Positions 1 through 6,607 of a stretch of DNA of 33,217 nucleotides are shown here, piece after piece. Position 1 is the first letter of the stretch. Every line of letters starts with the position of its first letter. This DNA comes from Metasolibacillus meyeri. Its GTDB lineage: Bacteria; Bacillota; Bacilli; Bacillales_A; Planococcaceae. A program made the translations under genes and the position numbers. The notes under the pieces were generated by a model that made no database searches, was not told the DNA's origin, and saw nothing but the letters and a program-made list of their open reading frames with translations. Where the stretch lies: assembly GCF_003049505.1 (NCBI RefSeq), contig NZ_PYWN01000156.1, forward strand, positions 1 to 33,217. Reading direction: 5' to 3'.

Positions 1-21
1 ATGCCATAATTCTTCAATCAT
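1..21 (-). CDS. Start of a phage gene cut by the window edge
   Basis: On the - strand a perfect ribosome binding site (AGGAGGTGATT, about 34-24) is followed by ATG at 21-19 and an open frame beginning MIEELWH that runs off the window. The ORF lies in the same direction as the ASCH gene and about 30 bases downstream of it, so it is probably the next gene of the early operon. Seven codons are too few to identify a product. Confidence 0.5.
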
Positions 22-52
22 TCAATCACCTCCTGGTACTATACAAAATGGT

Positions 53-484
53 TCAAATGCTTTGTTGCCACTCCCACAAACTGAGCTTCCCTTTAGCTGG
101 TATGGGCTTTGGCAAGTGCTGTACACCATCAACCTCCCACGCATAGCGGTGTGGTGTATAATCACCCAATCGATATTCCTGTCCGCTAATTTTTGGGCCT
201 GTTGTGACAGCCATAGCTTGCTCATAATCTTCAGATGTAACTTTATGGCACTCTACTAAATTAGCTGTAGCAATAACAGCGCCTGTCAGTAGCTCTTTAG
301 CCGATGTAATGCCATGCTTTCTAAAGATGGCTTTGAAATCCTCGAATGCTTCCTCATTTACCTTCTTACCAGCATGGATGGCTATTTTCCCACGATGACT
401 CGTTGACCAGCCGCGCGTTTCAAATTGCTTTTCGCCAAGGGCAATTAGCGAAGCCCAAGGTTGTGTAATTGTGATAGCTTTCAT
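53..484 (-). CDS. ASCH domain protein (phage)
   Basis: This 143-residue protein begins with the ASCH signature: an ITQPWASLI segment, then GEKQFETRGW near residues 17-26, matching the family GxKxxExR pattern. It ends with a beta-strand-rich half carrying WEVDGV. ASCH folds resemble the PUA domain and are thought to bind RNA or modified nucleotides; the family recurs in phage early regions without a settled role. The start is supported by GGAGGAAAAGGACAA just upstream. It is the second-last visible gene of the leftward early operon, after the antirepressor. The family call is firm; the function is unknown. Confidence 0.85.
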   Translation of the reverse strand: MKAITITQPWASLIALGEKQFETRGWSTSHRGKIAIHAGKKVNEEAFEDFKAIFRKHGITSAKELLTGAVIATANLVECHKVTSEDYEQAMAVTTGPKISGQEYRLGDYTPHRYAWEVDGVQHLPKPIPAKGKLSLWEWQQSI

Positions 485-513
485 TTGTCCTTTTCCTCCA
501 ATTCATTTAAAAA

Positions 514-1320
514 CTACTTCACCAAATGCAATTGTAATTGAGTATTATAGTGTTCAATTTCTAAGCGCAATTCGGTGTTAGGTTGCCAAGCGATCAGAAA
601 ACGCATGGCATCCTCAAATCTAATGCGTGGTAGCTCTCTGTACTCACTGATGTCAAAATAATTGCGGAACTCACGCCAGCACGCGGCAAATGTTTTCGCC
701 TTTAATCGTTTGAAAGCGTTAGTTTCTTTGCCGCCTAATGCCTCATACACGTTTTCGCCCACTTTTCGGCGGATAGCCTTCGCTTGTGAACTGTTGATAA
801 AGATGTTGTCTTTAAGGTGCTCGACATCTTCTTTCATTTCGCTGACTTCTCCCTTGAGCGCTTCCACCTCTTCGGACATTTCCAGCGATAATCGCATAGA
901 AGCTTTTAATTGCTCTCGTTCAGTCAATAGCTTTGGGCTACTCAAAAAGGCCTCGGCTAATACATCTTTCGCTTTCAGTTGATAGTTCACTAGATTTTTA
1001 ACAGCTACAGGGTTCGTTTGCTGCATTAATGGTGTGATTGAAATTTTCGCTAGCCACAACGGAAGGAAATCTAACTCGATACACGAAACTTCTTGTACAC
1101 CACCATTTGTAGGGAGGTTGAAATTTCGTCCCCCTTTCGAAAGTACTAAATCTTCTTGCACTTTCTTACGTTCTGCTTTTTGCTGCCCCTCACTTAGCCC
1201 AATTCCTTCGCAAACCCATTTAACCGCTGCATAAATTTTCCCATTCGTCATTTTTACAGCTAAAAGGTCTACATCACCAAACGGCACCATTTTTTGTTCA
1301 ATTACTTGTAATTCCCCCAT
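514..1320 (-). CDS. Phage antirepressor (P22_AR-type N-terminus, ORF6C C-terminus)
   Basis: The 268-residue protein has two recognisable parts. Residues about 1-125 match the P22 antirepressor N-terminal family: FGDVDLLAVKMTNGKIYAAVKWVCEGIGL, then a region with a DFLPLWLAKI stretch. Residues about 175-260 match the ORF6C domain (FINSSQAKAIRRKVG, then CWREFRNYFDISEYRELPRIRF). A glutamate- and lysine-rich coiled coil (about 130-175) links them. Family members counteract CI-like repressors and favour lytic growth. Here the gene is late in the early operon, over 6 kb from the repressor, rather than next to it. The ribosome site GAGGAGGAAGCGGT precedes the ATG. Confidence 0.9.
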   Translation of the reverse strand: MGELQVIEQKMVPFGDVDLLAVKMTNGKIYAAVKWVCEGIGLSEGQQKAERKKVQEDLVLSKGGRNFNLPTNGGVQEVSCIELDFLPLWLAKISITPLMQQTNPVAVKNLVNYQLKAKDVLAEAFLSSPKLLTEREQLKASMRLSLEMSEEVEALKGEVSEMKEDVEHLKDNIFINSSQAKAIRRKVGENVYEALGGKETNAFKRLKAKTFAACWREFRNYFDISEYRELPRIRFEDAMRFLIAWQPNTELRLEIEHYNTQLQLHLVK

Positions 1321-1365
1321 ACCGCTTCCTCCTCAGTAATAAAATCTTCGATTGTTTCGACTTCT

Positions 1366-1572
1366 TTAAAACAAGCTCAATTGTTCATATTCTTGATTTC
1401 TCGATACTTTTTGCGACATTTTTGGCATATCGTTCACCGATTGCGTTATTTTTCGCTTAATTTCTGTTACATCGTTCACCTTCACGGTTCCCTCATAAGG
1501 CGCTATTACCTCAAAAAAGTTAGTAAGATATGAGCCTACCGGTGCATGGTCAGGACGGTTTTTTAAGTACAC
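1366..1572 (-). CDS. Small phage protein ending in a clamp-binding-type motif (QLSLF)
   Basis: The 68-residue reading frame has no family I recognise. Its last residues are EYEQLSLF, and QLSLF agrees with the bacterial sliding-clamp (DnaN) binding consensus QLxLF, placed at the extreme C-terminus where such motifs work. It lies between recU and the antirepressor in the replication/recombination block. The start is uncertain. The in-frame GTG at 1572 has only a modest GAGG upstream. An ATG at 1603-1601 has a good GAGGTGA site but is in the +1-related frame and stops after 17 codons, right past a run of six A. The reading frame may therefore carry a one-base change there. Confidence 0.6.
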   Translation of the reverse strand: MYLKNRPDHAPVGSYLTNFFEVIAPYEGTVKVNDVTEIKRKITQSVNDMPKMSQKVSRNQEYEQLSLF

Positions 1573-1618
1573 ACTGTAGTAACCATCCTCGTGCGACTAA
1601 CATGTTCATTCACCTCAC

Positions 1619-2143
1619 TCAAATGAATGGCAATAAATAATGTAATGCGTAGCCGTCAACCGACTTCACTTCAAACGCTTGTCGTTCAAAAGTTTCTAGC
1701 GGGATCGATTTGCGTTCACCAACTTTAGCAGCCAACCAATACTCTTCTAAGCTTGGAAATTGTAATCGATAAAACTTTTGGATGTCCGAAAAATAGACTA
1801 ACAAGAAGACAAGGGCGCCCTTGTTATACCATGAGCAAAGAAGCTCATATTGGTGGTCATGTAAGTTCTTGAGTGGGAAGCTCTTGCCCTTGATTTCTTT
1901 TGCATCAAACACGATTGCTCGTCCATTGCAGACTCCTGCATAATCCACCCATTCCGCTTTTTCCTTGCGCCCCTCTACTCGATTTCCGAGTGACTTCGTA
2001 ATTTGCACAGGCGTCGGGATTTTGCGTATATCTGCGATACCTGCATTGCGGTACTTGGTATTCGACATGTCAATAAGGCGTTCTAGGTGCTTGCCTCTGT
2101 TGGCATGCGATACTGATTTTGGTTTGTTCACTGCTTTATACAT
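1619..2143 (-). CDS. recU: Holliday junction resolvase RecU-like
   Basis: This 174-residue protein matches the RecU family. The N-terminal block is NRGKHLERLI (about 15-24), followed by the catalytic core with WVDYAG (D67) and IVFDAKEIKG (D80, K82), then a C-terminal LPFI-type end. RecU cleaves and biases four-way junctions during recombination. Phage copies process branched intermediates made by the annealing protein before packaging. AGGAGGAGCAGACAG precedes the ATG, and the gene overlaps the end of the zinc-binding ORF by 8 bases. It may work with the ERF protein encoded upstream. Host RecU is somewhat longer, so this is the phage paralogue. Confidence 0.93.
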   Translation of the reverse strand: MYKAVNKPKSVSHANRGKHLERLIDMSNTKYRNAGIADIRKIPTPVQITKSLGNRVEGRKEKAEWVDYAGVCNGRAIVFDAKEIKGKSFPLKNLHDHQYELLCSWYNKGALVFLLVYFSDIQKFYRLQFPSLEEYWLAAKVGERKSIPLETFERQAFEVKSVDGYALHYLLPFI

Positions 2144-2312
2144 CTGTCTGCTCCTCCTGATCCATTTTCATTATGTCGTCTATCGTTAGTTGGATTTTCA
2201 AAAACTGCTGTTCTAGCTCGTCCAAGTGATGTTGCCAACAAGTAAGACCATAACCACGCTCCATTGATTTACCGTTGCGTAATGCGCGGCCGCACCGTTT
2301 ACACTGTCGCAT
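2136..2312 (-). CDS. Small zinc-binding phage protein (DUF6011-like)
   Basis: The 58-residue product begins MRQCKRCGRALRNGKSMERG and continues GLTCWQHH, giving a CxxC pair plus a later Cys and His pair in the pattern of DUF6011 phage proteins. Such proteins are presumed zinc-binding; the function is unknown. I chose the ATG at 2312, which has GAAGAG just upstream; an ATG at 2327 would add five residues but has no ribosome site. The gene overlaps its upstream neighbour and recU, so it is probably translated by coupling. Confidence 0.7.
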   Translation of the reverse strand: MRQCKRCGRALRNGKSMERGYGLTCWQHHLDELEQQFLKIQLTIDDIMKMDQEEQTDV

Positions 2313-2550
2313 GACACTCTTCAACATGGTAATAAGTATCGATATAGTACGGCTTATTGCTAGCCAAATGAATTTTTACAAAGTGTTGATCTTCTTTGTT
2401 GTGATAAACGTCTATGCATTCATCTGCTTCTTCTAACGTTTCAACAAACCTGTATGATTTACCCTCATAAACGATTTGCTCACATGGCATAGCATATTGT
2501 TCAAAAAGAGCCGTTAAGGACGGAAACACATTTCTGTAAGGCTTTTTCAT
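2299..2550 (-). CDS. Hypothetical phage protein
   Basis: An 83-residue acidic protein with no family I recognise. It has a helical N-terminal half (SLTALFEQYAMPCEQIV) and a strand-rich second half (YRFVETLEEADECIDVYH). The start overlaps the stop of the replisome organiser gene (ATGA), and GGAGGCGAGAGA upstream supports it. Its 3' end overlaps the zinc-binding ORF. This tight overlap on both sides shows it is a real member of the early operon. Confidence 0.7.
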   Translation of the reverse strand: MKKPYRNVFPSLTALFEQYAMPCEQIVYEGKSYRFVETLEEADECIDVYHNKEDQHFVKIHLASNKPYYIDTYYHVEECHATV

Positions 2551-3560
2551 TCTCTCGCCTCCCCCGAATCAGTCCTTCTAAACTCTGCAAGTAGTTTTTG
2601 ATACTCTGCGTCAATGTCTGTATTTTCATTGTTCAAAGGACTGGGTACTTCAAGAGCTGCAGAAGGCTTTTGCTCCTTATGCATCCATTCCGGCACAATC
2701 TCAACCTTGCGTCCGAAGTTCCCTGGGCGCCTTTGTGCTTGTTGCTTACTTTTTTCAGCTGCAAAGCGTAGCTTTTCGGCTTCTGCCTGCTCAACAGTCT
2801 TTATCTGCTTTTGTGACCAACCACGCAAGATGCTTTCTACGTAATTCCAGCGAACGGCACCATTCTCAATTGCCAGCTTCATAGCGTGAATAACAAGCTC
2901 GTCCCCCATATCATCAATCCAAGCACCTACCTTTTCGCTGATATGCGAACCTAGAGCACCAAAACCATTTGCTTGATAAAATGTGAAGGCATTTTCCTTT
3001 GGCTTTGCTGGTGCAGGCGAAACCTCTTCTTCATCATCTTTATTAATATTTTTTAATTCAGTACTTAGTTTATTAGTACTTAGTAATTCAGTACTTGGTA
3101 TATCAGTACTTAGTAGTTGCGGGTTTTCCGTAGACGGTTTTCCCGTTAACGGATTTTCCGTATACGGGTTTTCCGTTGATGGTTTATCCATAGACGGGTT
3201 TTCCGTACATGGTAAATCAGGGGATGGTGGATTGTGTGCATCATCCAATTCCTCCGGCTCTGTTAAAGTTGGCACTTCGTACACGACCGTTACCCATTCA
3301 AATTCGCCATTTGCGCCTCGTCGTCGTTCTTTTTTGATATAACCGTAATTTTTCAGCTCTTTCAGCCCTGAGGCAAAGGCATCTCTACCATCCTTCGCCC
3401 ATTTCATCAACTCGATATTATGAAACGTCCAATCGTCCGGCTTAGACAACATAAATACATGAATTGCTTTTGCCTTCCAGCTGAGACGTTCATCATACAA
3501 TGATGTGTTGTTAATGATTGTGTAGTCCTTGTTTTTTTCTACTCTTACGATGTTCTTCAC
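2547..3560 (-). CDS. Phage replisome organiser, DnaD-like
   Basis: The 337-residue protein has an N-terminal winged-helix region (about 1-95: YTIINNTSLYDERLSWKAKAIHVFMLS, then RDAFASGLKELKNYGYIKKE), typical of phage replication proteins. A low-complexity linker (about 115-165) consists of TENPS- and LSTEL-like pentapeptides. A DnaD/DnaB_2-like C-terminal domain follows (about 185-250: FTFYQANGFGALG, then NYVESILRGW). Such proteins bind the phage origin and recruit the helicase loader or helicase. The start is GTG at 3560, with GGGAGGGG upstream. The linker DNA is a 15-bp repeat array, a candidate origin inside the gene. No loader gene follows directly, so host DnaI may be used. Confidence 0.87.
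   Translation of the reverse strand: MKNIVRVEKNKDYTIINNTSLYDERLSWKAKAIHVFMLSKPDDWTFHNIELMKWAKDGRDAFASGLKELKNYGYIKKERRRGANGEFEWVTVVYEVPTLTEPEELDDAHNPPSPDLPCTENPSMDKPSTENPYTENPLTGKPSTENPQLLSTDIPSTELLSTNKLSTELKNINKDDEEEVSPAPAKPKENAFTFYQANGFGALGSHISEKVGAWIDDMGDELVIHAMKLAIENGAVRWNYVESILRGWSQKQIKTVEQAEAEKLRFAAEKSKQQAQRRPGNFGRKVEIVPEWMHKEQKPSAALEVPSPLNNENTDIDAEYQKLLAEFRRTDSGEARE
3061..3228. repeat. 15-bp direct repeat array inside the replisome organiser gene
   Basis: Four copies of GTACTTAGT (one GTACTTGGT) start at 3061, 3076, 3091 and 3106, exactly 15 bases apart. A second block of six copies resembling TTTTCCGTAGACGGG starts at 3124 and repeats every 15 bases to 3213, with a weak seventh to 3228. 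In the - strand reading they encode the pentapeptide linker. Iteron-like repeats inside a replication-initiator gene are the usual form of a phage theta origin, but repeats that encode a flexible linker would look the same. Confidence 0.85.
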
Positions 3561-3578
3561 GAGGAAGCCCCTCCCTTA

Positions 3579-3746
3579 CTACTGCTTGTTTTTGACCATT
3601 AGGCACATCCAATGTCCGTTTAATAGCTGTCTCATTTCTCCGCTTACTTGCCAGCCGCGCTTTTCGCTATCGGCTATTTTATGATTCAAGCCCTCTGTTG
3701 TAAGAGCTTGAATCACCTTTCGATTATAGTTTCCTGTCATTTTCAT
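3579..3746 (-). CDS. Small hypothetical phage protein, 55 residues
   Basis: The frame runs from an ATG at 3746-3744 to TAG at 3581-3579 and encodes a protein beginning MKMTGNYNRKVIQALTTEG and ending CLMVKNKQ. GGGAGGAGCATAGTTT precedes it at good spacing. It fills the gap between the ERF gene and the replisome organiser gene, in the same direction, and ends just before the latter's ribosome site. The sequence is basic and probably mostly helical. I recognise no family. Confidence 0.75.
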   Translation of the reverse strand: MKMTGNYNRKVIQALTTEGLNHKIADSEKRGWQVSGEMRQLLNGHWMCLMVKNKQ

Positions 3747-3749
3747 AAA

Positions 3750-4730
3750 CTATGCTCCTCCCGTATTTGCTGCTGGAATCCTTGAAATAAAATCAATCAT
3801 TTTATTTGCTTGTTCTTGCGTCAAATTGTCTATCAAAATAGCATCCTCTATACCGAGTTGCATCTTGGCATAGTACATGACACCATCTTTGTCCATTTTT
3901 GTACGGGTACTTGCCGCGTTAAGCACACCTTTTAGGTCCTTATATTGCCCTGGTGTGATTTTGTCAGACTGTTGCGTATGAGCTGGCTCAGCAGGCTCTT
4001 GTGGTGCCTGTGCTTCTTTTTGTGCCATTTCAGCTACTTTTACCGCTACACCATCCAAATATTTAATTAATAAACTTGCCTCTTGCGTCGTCAATTGATT
4101 AGACAATTTTTGAGCGATATTACACTTTTGTAGGCTATTGTTGTAAAGTGTATCTGCCTTAATGCCTTGCGACTCTGCAAGCGGTAATAACACCTTATCT
4201 AAGCGTTGCATTTGCTTTTGTGTGATAAGCCCTGTCGGTTGTTGTGTCCCCTGTTGTTGCGGTGGCGTCTGCTGACGTGGCGGCTCTTGTACATATTGAT
4301 AGTCGTTGCCACTCGCACCATTTGCATCATCGTCTTTTTCCGTCGCAATACCAAGCATCGCAGCTAGGCTGTAACGCTTCATGTAGGTAATCTGTCCACC
4401 AAAATCTTGCATACTGCTAGCAGCTGGGAATTTGAGTGGATAAGATTTTGCAAATTCGCCTGACTCATGCAGGATAATCGTTTCTACACAAGCGAAAATT
4501 TTGTCATGTTCCATTTGTGTATAGCTGTTTTGCATAATAGTTAACTTGTTTTCTACAAAGATAGCTCTTACAGCTTCTAAGATTCCTGCGAAGTCCGTAT
4601 ATTCAAATGTGTAAGAGCCGCCGTTTTTTGTCCTTACTTGCACCGTTTTATTGTGCTTGGGCGTTTGAATAGCTGCCCACGATTTCGCAAGTGCAGCCGA
4701 AATATTCGTGTTATTGTCCGAAAAAACCAT
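3750..4730 (-). CDS. ERF-family single-strand annealing protein
   Basis: The 326-residue protein carries the ERF signature: an N-terminal helix (NISAALAKSWAAIQTP), YTFEYTDFAGILEAVRAIFVENKL, and the most diagnostic block GGQITYMKRYSLAAMLGIATEKDDDAN (about 110-136). A glutamine- and proline-rich linker follows (about 145-165), then a C-terminal helical region. ERF proteins bind single-stranded DNA and pair complementary strands in phage recombination. Their C-terminal part often differs between phages. GAGGAGGCAACAAT precedes the ATG. RecU is encoded about 1.6 kb downstream, giving an annealing-plus-resolution pair. Confidence 0.92.
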   Translation of the reverse strand: MVFSDNNTNISAALAKSWAAIQTPKHNKTVQVRTKNGGSYTFEYTDFAGILEAVRAIFVENKLTIMQNSYTQMEHDKIFACVETIILHESGEFAKSYPLKFPAASSMQDFGGQITYMKRYSLAAMLGIATEKDDDANGASGNDYQYVQEPPRQQTPPQQQGTQQPTGLITQKQMQRLDKVLLPLAESQGIKADTLYNNSLQKCNIAQKLSNQLTTQEASLLIKYLDGVAVKVAEMAQKEAQAPQEPAEPAHTQQSDKITPGQYKDLKGVLNAASTRTKMDKDGVMYYAKMQLGIEDAILIDNLTQEQANKMIDFISRIPAANTGGA

Positions 4731-4804
4731 ATTGTTGCCTCCTCTCTTGATTTAAAGGCGGCCATACGCTACAATAGCGTTACATAAGTTTTGCGTATGA
4801 CCTT

Positions 4805-4832
4805 AAAACCTAGCGTGCCAGCGTTAGGTTTT
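4805..4832 (-). terminator. Hairpin after the 142-residue hypothetical gene
   Basis: An 11-bp stem (AAAACCTAGCG with CGTTAGGTTTT, one G-T pair) has a six-base loop and overlaps the stop codon of the upstream - strand gene. On the - strand it is followed by TTTTAAGG, only a short U-run, so it may reduce rather than end transcription into the ERF gene. Confidence 0.5.
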
Positions 4833-5259
4833 AATTATGAAACGCGCGAATATCCACATTGTCGACAATAACTCTTGTCATTTTATTAAACCTACCCCCT
4901 ATAAGATTTTCGGTTTGCACTCCTTCAAGCGAGACGATTAAACTCTCATCGTCTATTAAAATTTCTACAATTGCCACATTATCCACTGTGACACGTAGCA
5001 CATTTTTCTCAATGTCGTATTTCTTAATGACATCGTTTGCCAATCGCAATTTCTCATGAATAGACATAATTTCACCTGCTTTCTTTTTTGCAATGCGTTG
5101 TTGCCAGTCCAAGTATTCAACCGACACCAACGTGTTTAATTTAGCTTTACAGTTGCTGTAAAACGTGTCGTTTTCGTACCATGTGTAATAGACTATCTCT
5201 CCTGCTGAAAATCTCTGACGACACTCACCACAATGTGTATGTGCTGCTTTTTGCATCAT
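4831..5259 (-). CDS. Hypothetical phage protein with Cys-containing N-terminus
   Basis: The 142-residue protein starts with a possible metal-binding segment (THCGECRQRF, then a third Cys near residue 37) and continues, after a basic stretch, into a helix and beta-strands with repeated VDNV motifs (VTVDNVAIVEILID and VIVDNVDIRAF). An in-frame internal ATG (MSIHEKLRLAND) could mark a second domain. I recognise no family. Its leader contains the hairpins at 5288-5364 and lies opposite the short + strand unit at 5380-5447. Confidence 0.65.
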   Translation of the reverse strand: MMQKAAHTHCGECRQRFSAGEIVYYTWYENDTFYSNCKAKLNTLVSVEYLDWQQRIAKKKAGEIMSIHEKLRLANDVIKKYDIEKNVLRVTVDNVAIVEILIDDESLIVSLEGVQTENLIGGRFNKMTRVIVDNVDIRAFHN

Positions 5260-5287
5260 TCCACCACCTTCCCGATGGTCTTCCCAT

Positions 5288-5364
5288 CAAGCAGCCTACA
5301 AGCAGGTAACCAACCTGCGAGGAGGACTTTATAGACTGCTTGACGAGAGCGAGATAGTTCTCGC
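5288..5364. other. Cluster of nested inverted repeats in a phage intergenic region
   Basis: CAAGCAG (5288-5294) pairs with CTGCTTG (5336-5342). Inside that, GCAGGT (5302-5307) pairs with ACCTGC (5313-5318) across a five-base loop. A third hairpin, GCGAGA (5349-5354) with TCTCGC (5359-5364), follows directly. As the leader of the - strand gene at 4831-5259 it could fold in that mRNA; the + strand could fold equally well. An AGGAGG string (5319-5324) lies within the outer loop. Confidence 0.6.
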
Positions 5365-5379
5365 AAACGTCTGATTTTG

Positions 5380-5388
5380 TGTTATAAT
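5380..5388 (+). promoter_or_regulatory. Extended -10 promoter on the + strand within the phage early region
   Basis: The sequence TGTTATAAT is a perfect extended -10 element (TG, one base, TATAAT). The region 17 bases upstream (CTCGCA) is a poor -35 and overlaps the third hairpin arm. It points against the early operon, straight at a terminator 15 bases away. Confidence 0.6.
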
Positions 5389-5394
5389 AGACTT

Positions 5395-5447
5395 GTATAT
5401 GTTAGTCGCCGTTTAATCGTTGCATCCGATTGGGCGGCTATTTTTTT
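5395..5447 (+). ncRNA. Candidate very short phage RNA or decoy terminator
   Basis: Starting a few bases after the extended -10, the transcript would almost immediately form a hairpin: TAGTCGCC (5403-5410) with GGCGGCTA (5433-5440), plus AATCG with CGATT above an internal loop. Seven U follow (5441-5447), a strong intrinsic terminator. The product would be about 50 bases and antisense to the early operon leader. It holds no useful reading frame. The hairpin and U-run are plain; that it is an RNA gene is inference. Confidence 0.45.
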
Positions 5448-5522
5448 ATACAATTTGATATACATACAAGCCTTTGTTTAGTTGTGAGGCTTGTCCACCT
5501 ACTAAAAAACTTTTGGATAAAT

Positions 5523-5945
5523 CTAATCATTGGATTCACCTGCCAATGCTTTGCGTAGTTTTTCATTTTGAGAAGCTAACAGCTGACGATGCAGATCTAC
5601 AAACTGTGCTCTGATTTCTCGTACACTCATACCGTCATTTCCTTCTAGCATTTCTTGTAACCTATTAATCTCGCTCGTAACGATGTGATGTAATACGCCA
5701 TCCACTCGCTCCCCTTGCACTAAATAGTGATTTATCGCTTGTAATGCGTTAATTTCTTCAACTTCTTCGTAATCATAGATATTGACATGACTCACCTGTA
5801 CATCCCTATGCGTTTGCGACTTTATTGCCTCGCTGATTAACACTCGTGCTTCTTCAGTTGACATGGCTTCATATACCGCCTCGTCCAGTGGTAAACATAC
5901 TGTATATGGTCCCTTTGTAATGGCTGACCCGTTAACTTTTAACAT
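5523..5945 (-). CDS. Hypothetical phage protein
   Basis: The 140-residue protein starts MLKVNGSAITKGPYTV. It looks mixed alpha/beta at first and mainly helical later (SEINRLQEMLEGNDG, then a long amphipathic helix to the end). I chose the ATG at 5945 because AGGAGG lies 6-8 bases before it; an upstream TTG would swallow that site. It has no recognised family. The next 140 bases downstream have no gene, but contain the + strand promoter-terminator unit. Confidence 0.65.
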   Translation of the reverse strand: MLKVNGSAITKGPYTVCLPLDEAVYEAMSTEEARVLISEAIKSQTHRDVQVSHVNIYDYEEVEEINALQAINHYLVQGERVDGVLHHIVTSEINRLQEMLEGNDGMSVREIRAQFVDLHRQLLASQNEKLRKALAGESND

Positions 5946-5956
5946 GCGCTTCCTCC

Positions 5957-6217
5957 TTACCAATGTTTATTTAGATTCTTATAGTGTTCAAATAAATCGT
6001 TTATCTTTAACGCTCTAACTTTTTCGCGTAATGTACTTTCTGTCCGGCCAAGCGCAAAAGAAATATTCGCGGCTCCATCTGACTCATAAAATTTGCATAG
6101 GTATTCTAGCTCTTTTTCTTCAAATGGCTTCCCATGTGCAAAATGATATTCAGGATGGTAATTCATCCTACCTTGTTTGTCATACGTAACTTCAATTGCT
6201 TCCACTTTCATCACCAC
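5957..6217 (-). CDS. Small phage protein with putative helix-turn-helix
   Basis: The product is 84-86 residues and has a MNYHPEYHFAHGKPF block followed by EKELEYLCKFYESDG and ISFALGRTESTLREKVRALK, which reads like a Myb/SANT-type helix-turn-helix ending in EHYKNLNKHW. I have seen similar small proteins in Bacillus phages and take it as a DNA-binding early protein. The start is uncertain between GTG at 6217, ATG at 6211 and GTG at 6205; the AGGTGG string overlaps all three. Confidence 0.65.
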   Translation of the reverse strand: MVMKVEAIEVTYDKQGRMNYHPEYHFAHGKPFEEKELEYLCKFYESDGAANISFALGRTESTLREKVRALKINDLFEHYKNLNKHW

Positions 6218-6340
6218 CTACCACAGAGCTATAATCAGCGCAAGTGAAAACACAACAGCTAGTGTTAACAAACCTAAATACGCTAAATCTGTATCGCTTA
6301 ACTCCCGCCAGTCGTCTATCATGAAAAAATAGTCAAGCAT
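6218..6340 (-). CDS. Small phage membrane protein, 40 residues
   Basis: The frame begins with ATG at 6340-6338, overlapping the stop of the upstream gene, and ends with TAG at 6220-6218. The sequence MLDYFFMIDDWRELSDTDLA is followed by one hydrophobic span of about 19 residues rich in Leu, Ala and Val, ending IALW. This is one membrane helix with an acidic N-terminal segment. A second ATG seven codons in has no ribosome site. The start-stop overlap and the operon position favour a real gene. Confidence 0.6.
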   Translation of the reverse strand: MLDYFFMIDDWRELSDTDLAYLGLLTLAVVFSLALIIALW

Positions 6341-6596
6341 CCACTTTAACAACTGCCTTCACCGCCTCCCCGTTTGGTCCAATCGATTTCTCGATCTTGA
6401 AGCGTTTCACAACCTTCGCTGCAACTCCACGTTGTTCTAATGATTCTATTAATGCATCGTGTCTATAGTGATCGATAATCGCTTCTCTTGTCACATAGAT
6501 TCTGTCGAGTAAGCGTATACGACAACGTTTACAGTTAGTGTTACTGTACATTTGTTGCAGATGCGCTAACTCCGCGCGGTATTCGTCTAATGTCAT
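6333..6596 (-). CDS. Hypothetical phage protein
   Basis: An 87-residue basic, helical protein beginning MTLDEYRAELAHLQQMYSNT, with a CKRCR pair near residue 22 and a C-terminal stretch (VAAKVVKRFKIEKSIGPNG). GAGGTGAAGGGGT precedes the start. It sits between the XRE-type regulator and the 40-residue membrane protein, overlapping the latter by 8 bases. I recognise no family. Confidence 0.65.
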   Translation of the reverse strand: MTLDEYRAELAHLQQMYSNTNCKRCRIRLLDRIYVTREAIIDHYRHDALIESLEQRGVAAKVVKRFKIEKSIGPNGEAVKAVVKVDA

Positions 6597-6607
6597 ACCC
6601 CTTCACC

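Noticed and set aside
22-225. Frame of 67 residues overlapping the ASCH gene on the same strand
   Set aside because: It is out of frame inside a gene with a clear domain and ribosome site.
2983-3342. Long + strand frame opposite the replisome organiser gene
   Set aside because: It mirrors the repetitive linker coding; the - strand frame has clear domains and a ribosome site, and this one has neither.
4769-4783. A fifth copy of the phage operator before the ERF gene (ACGCTA-N3-TAGCGT, with GTTAC)
   Set aside because: It has one GTTAC, but the other arm does not fit GTNNC at the right distance. It is a different palindrome.
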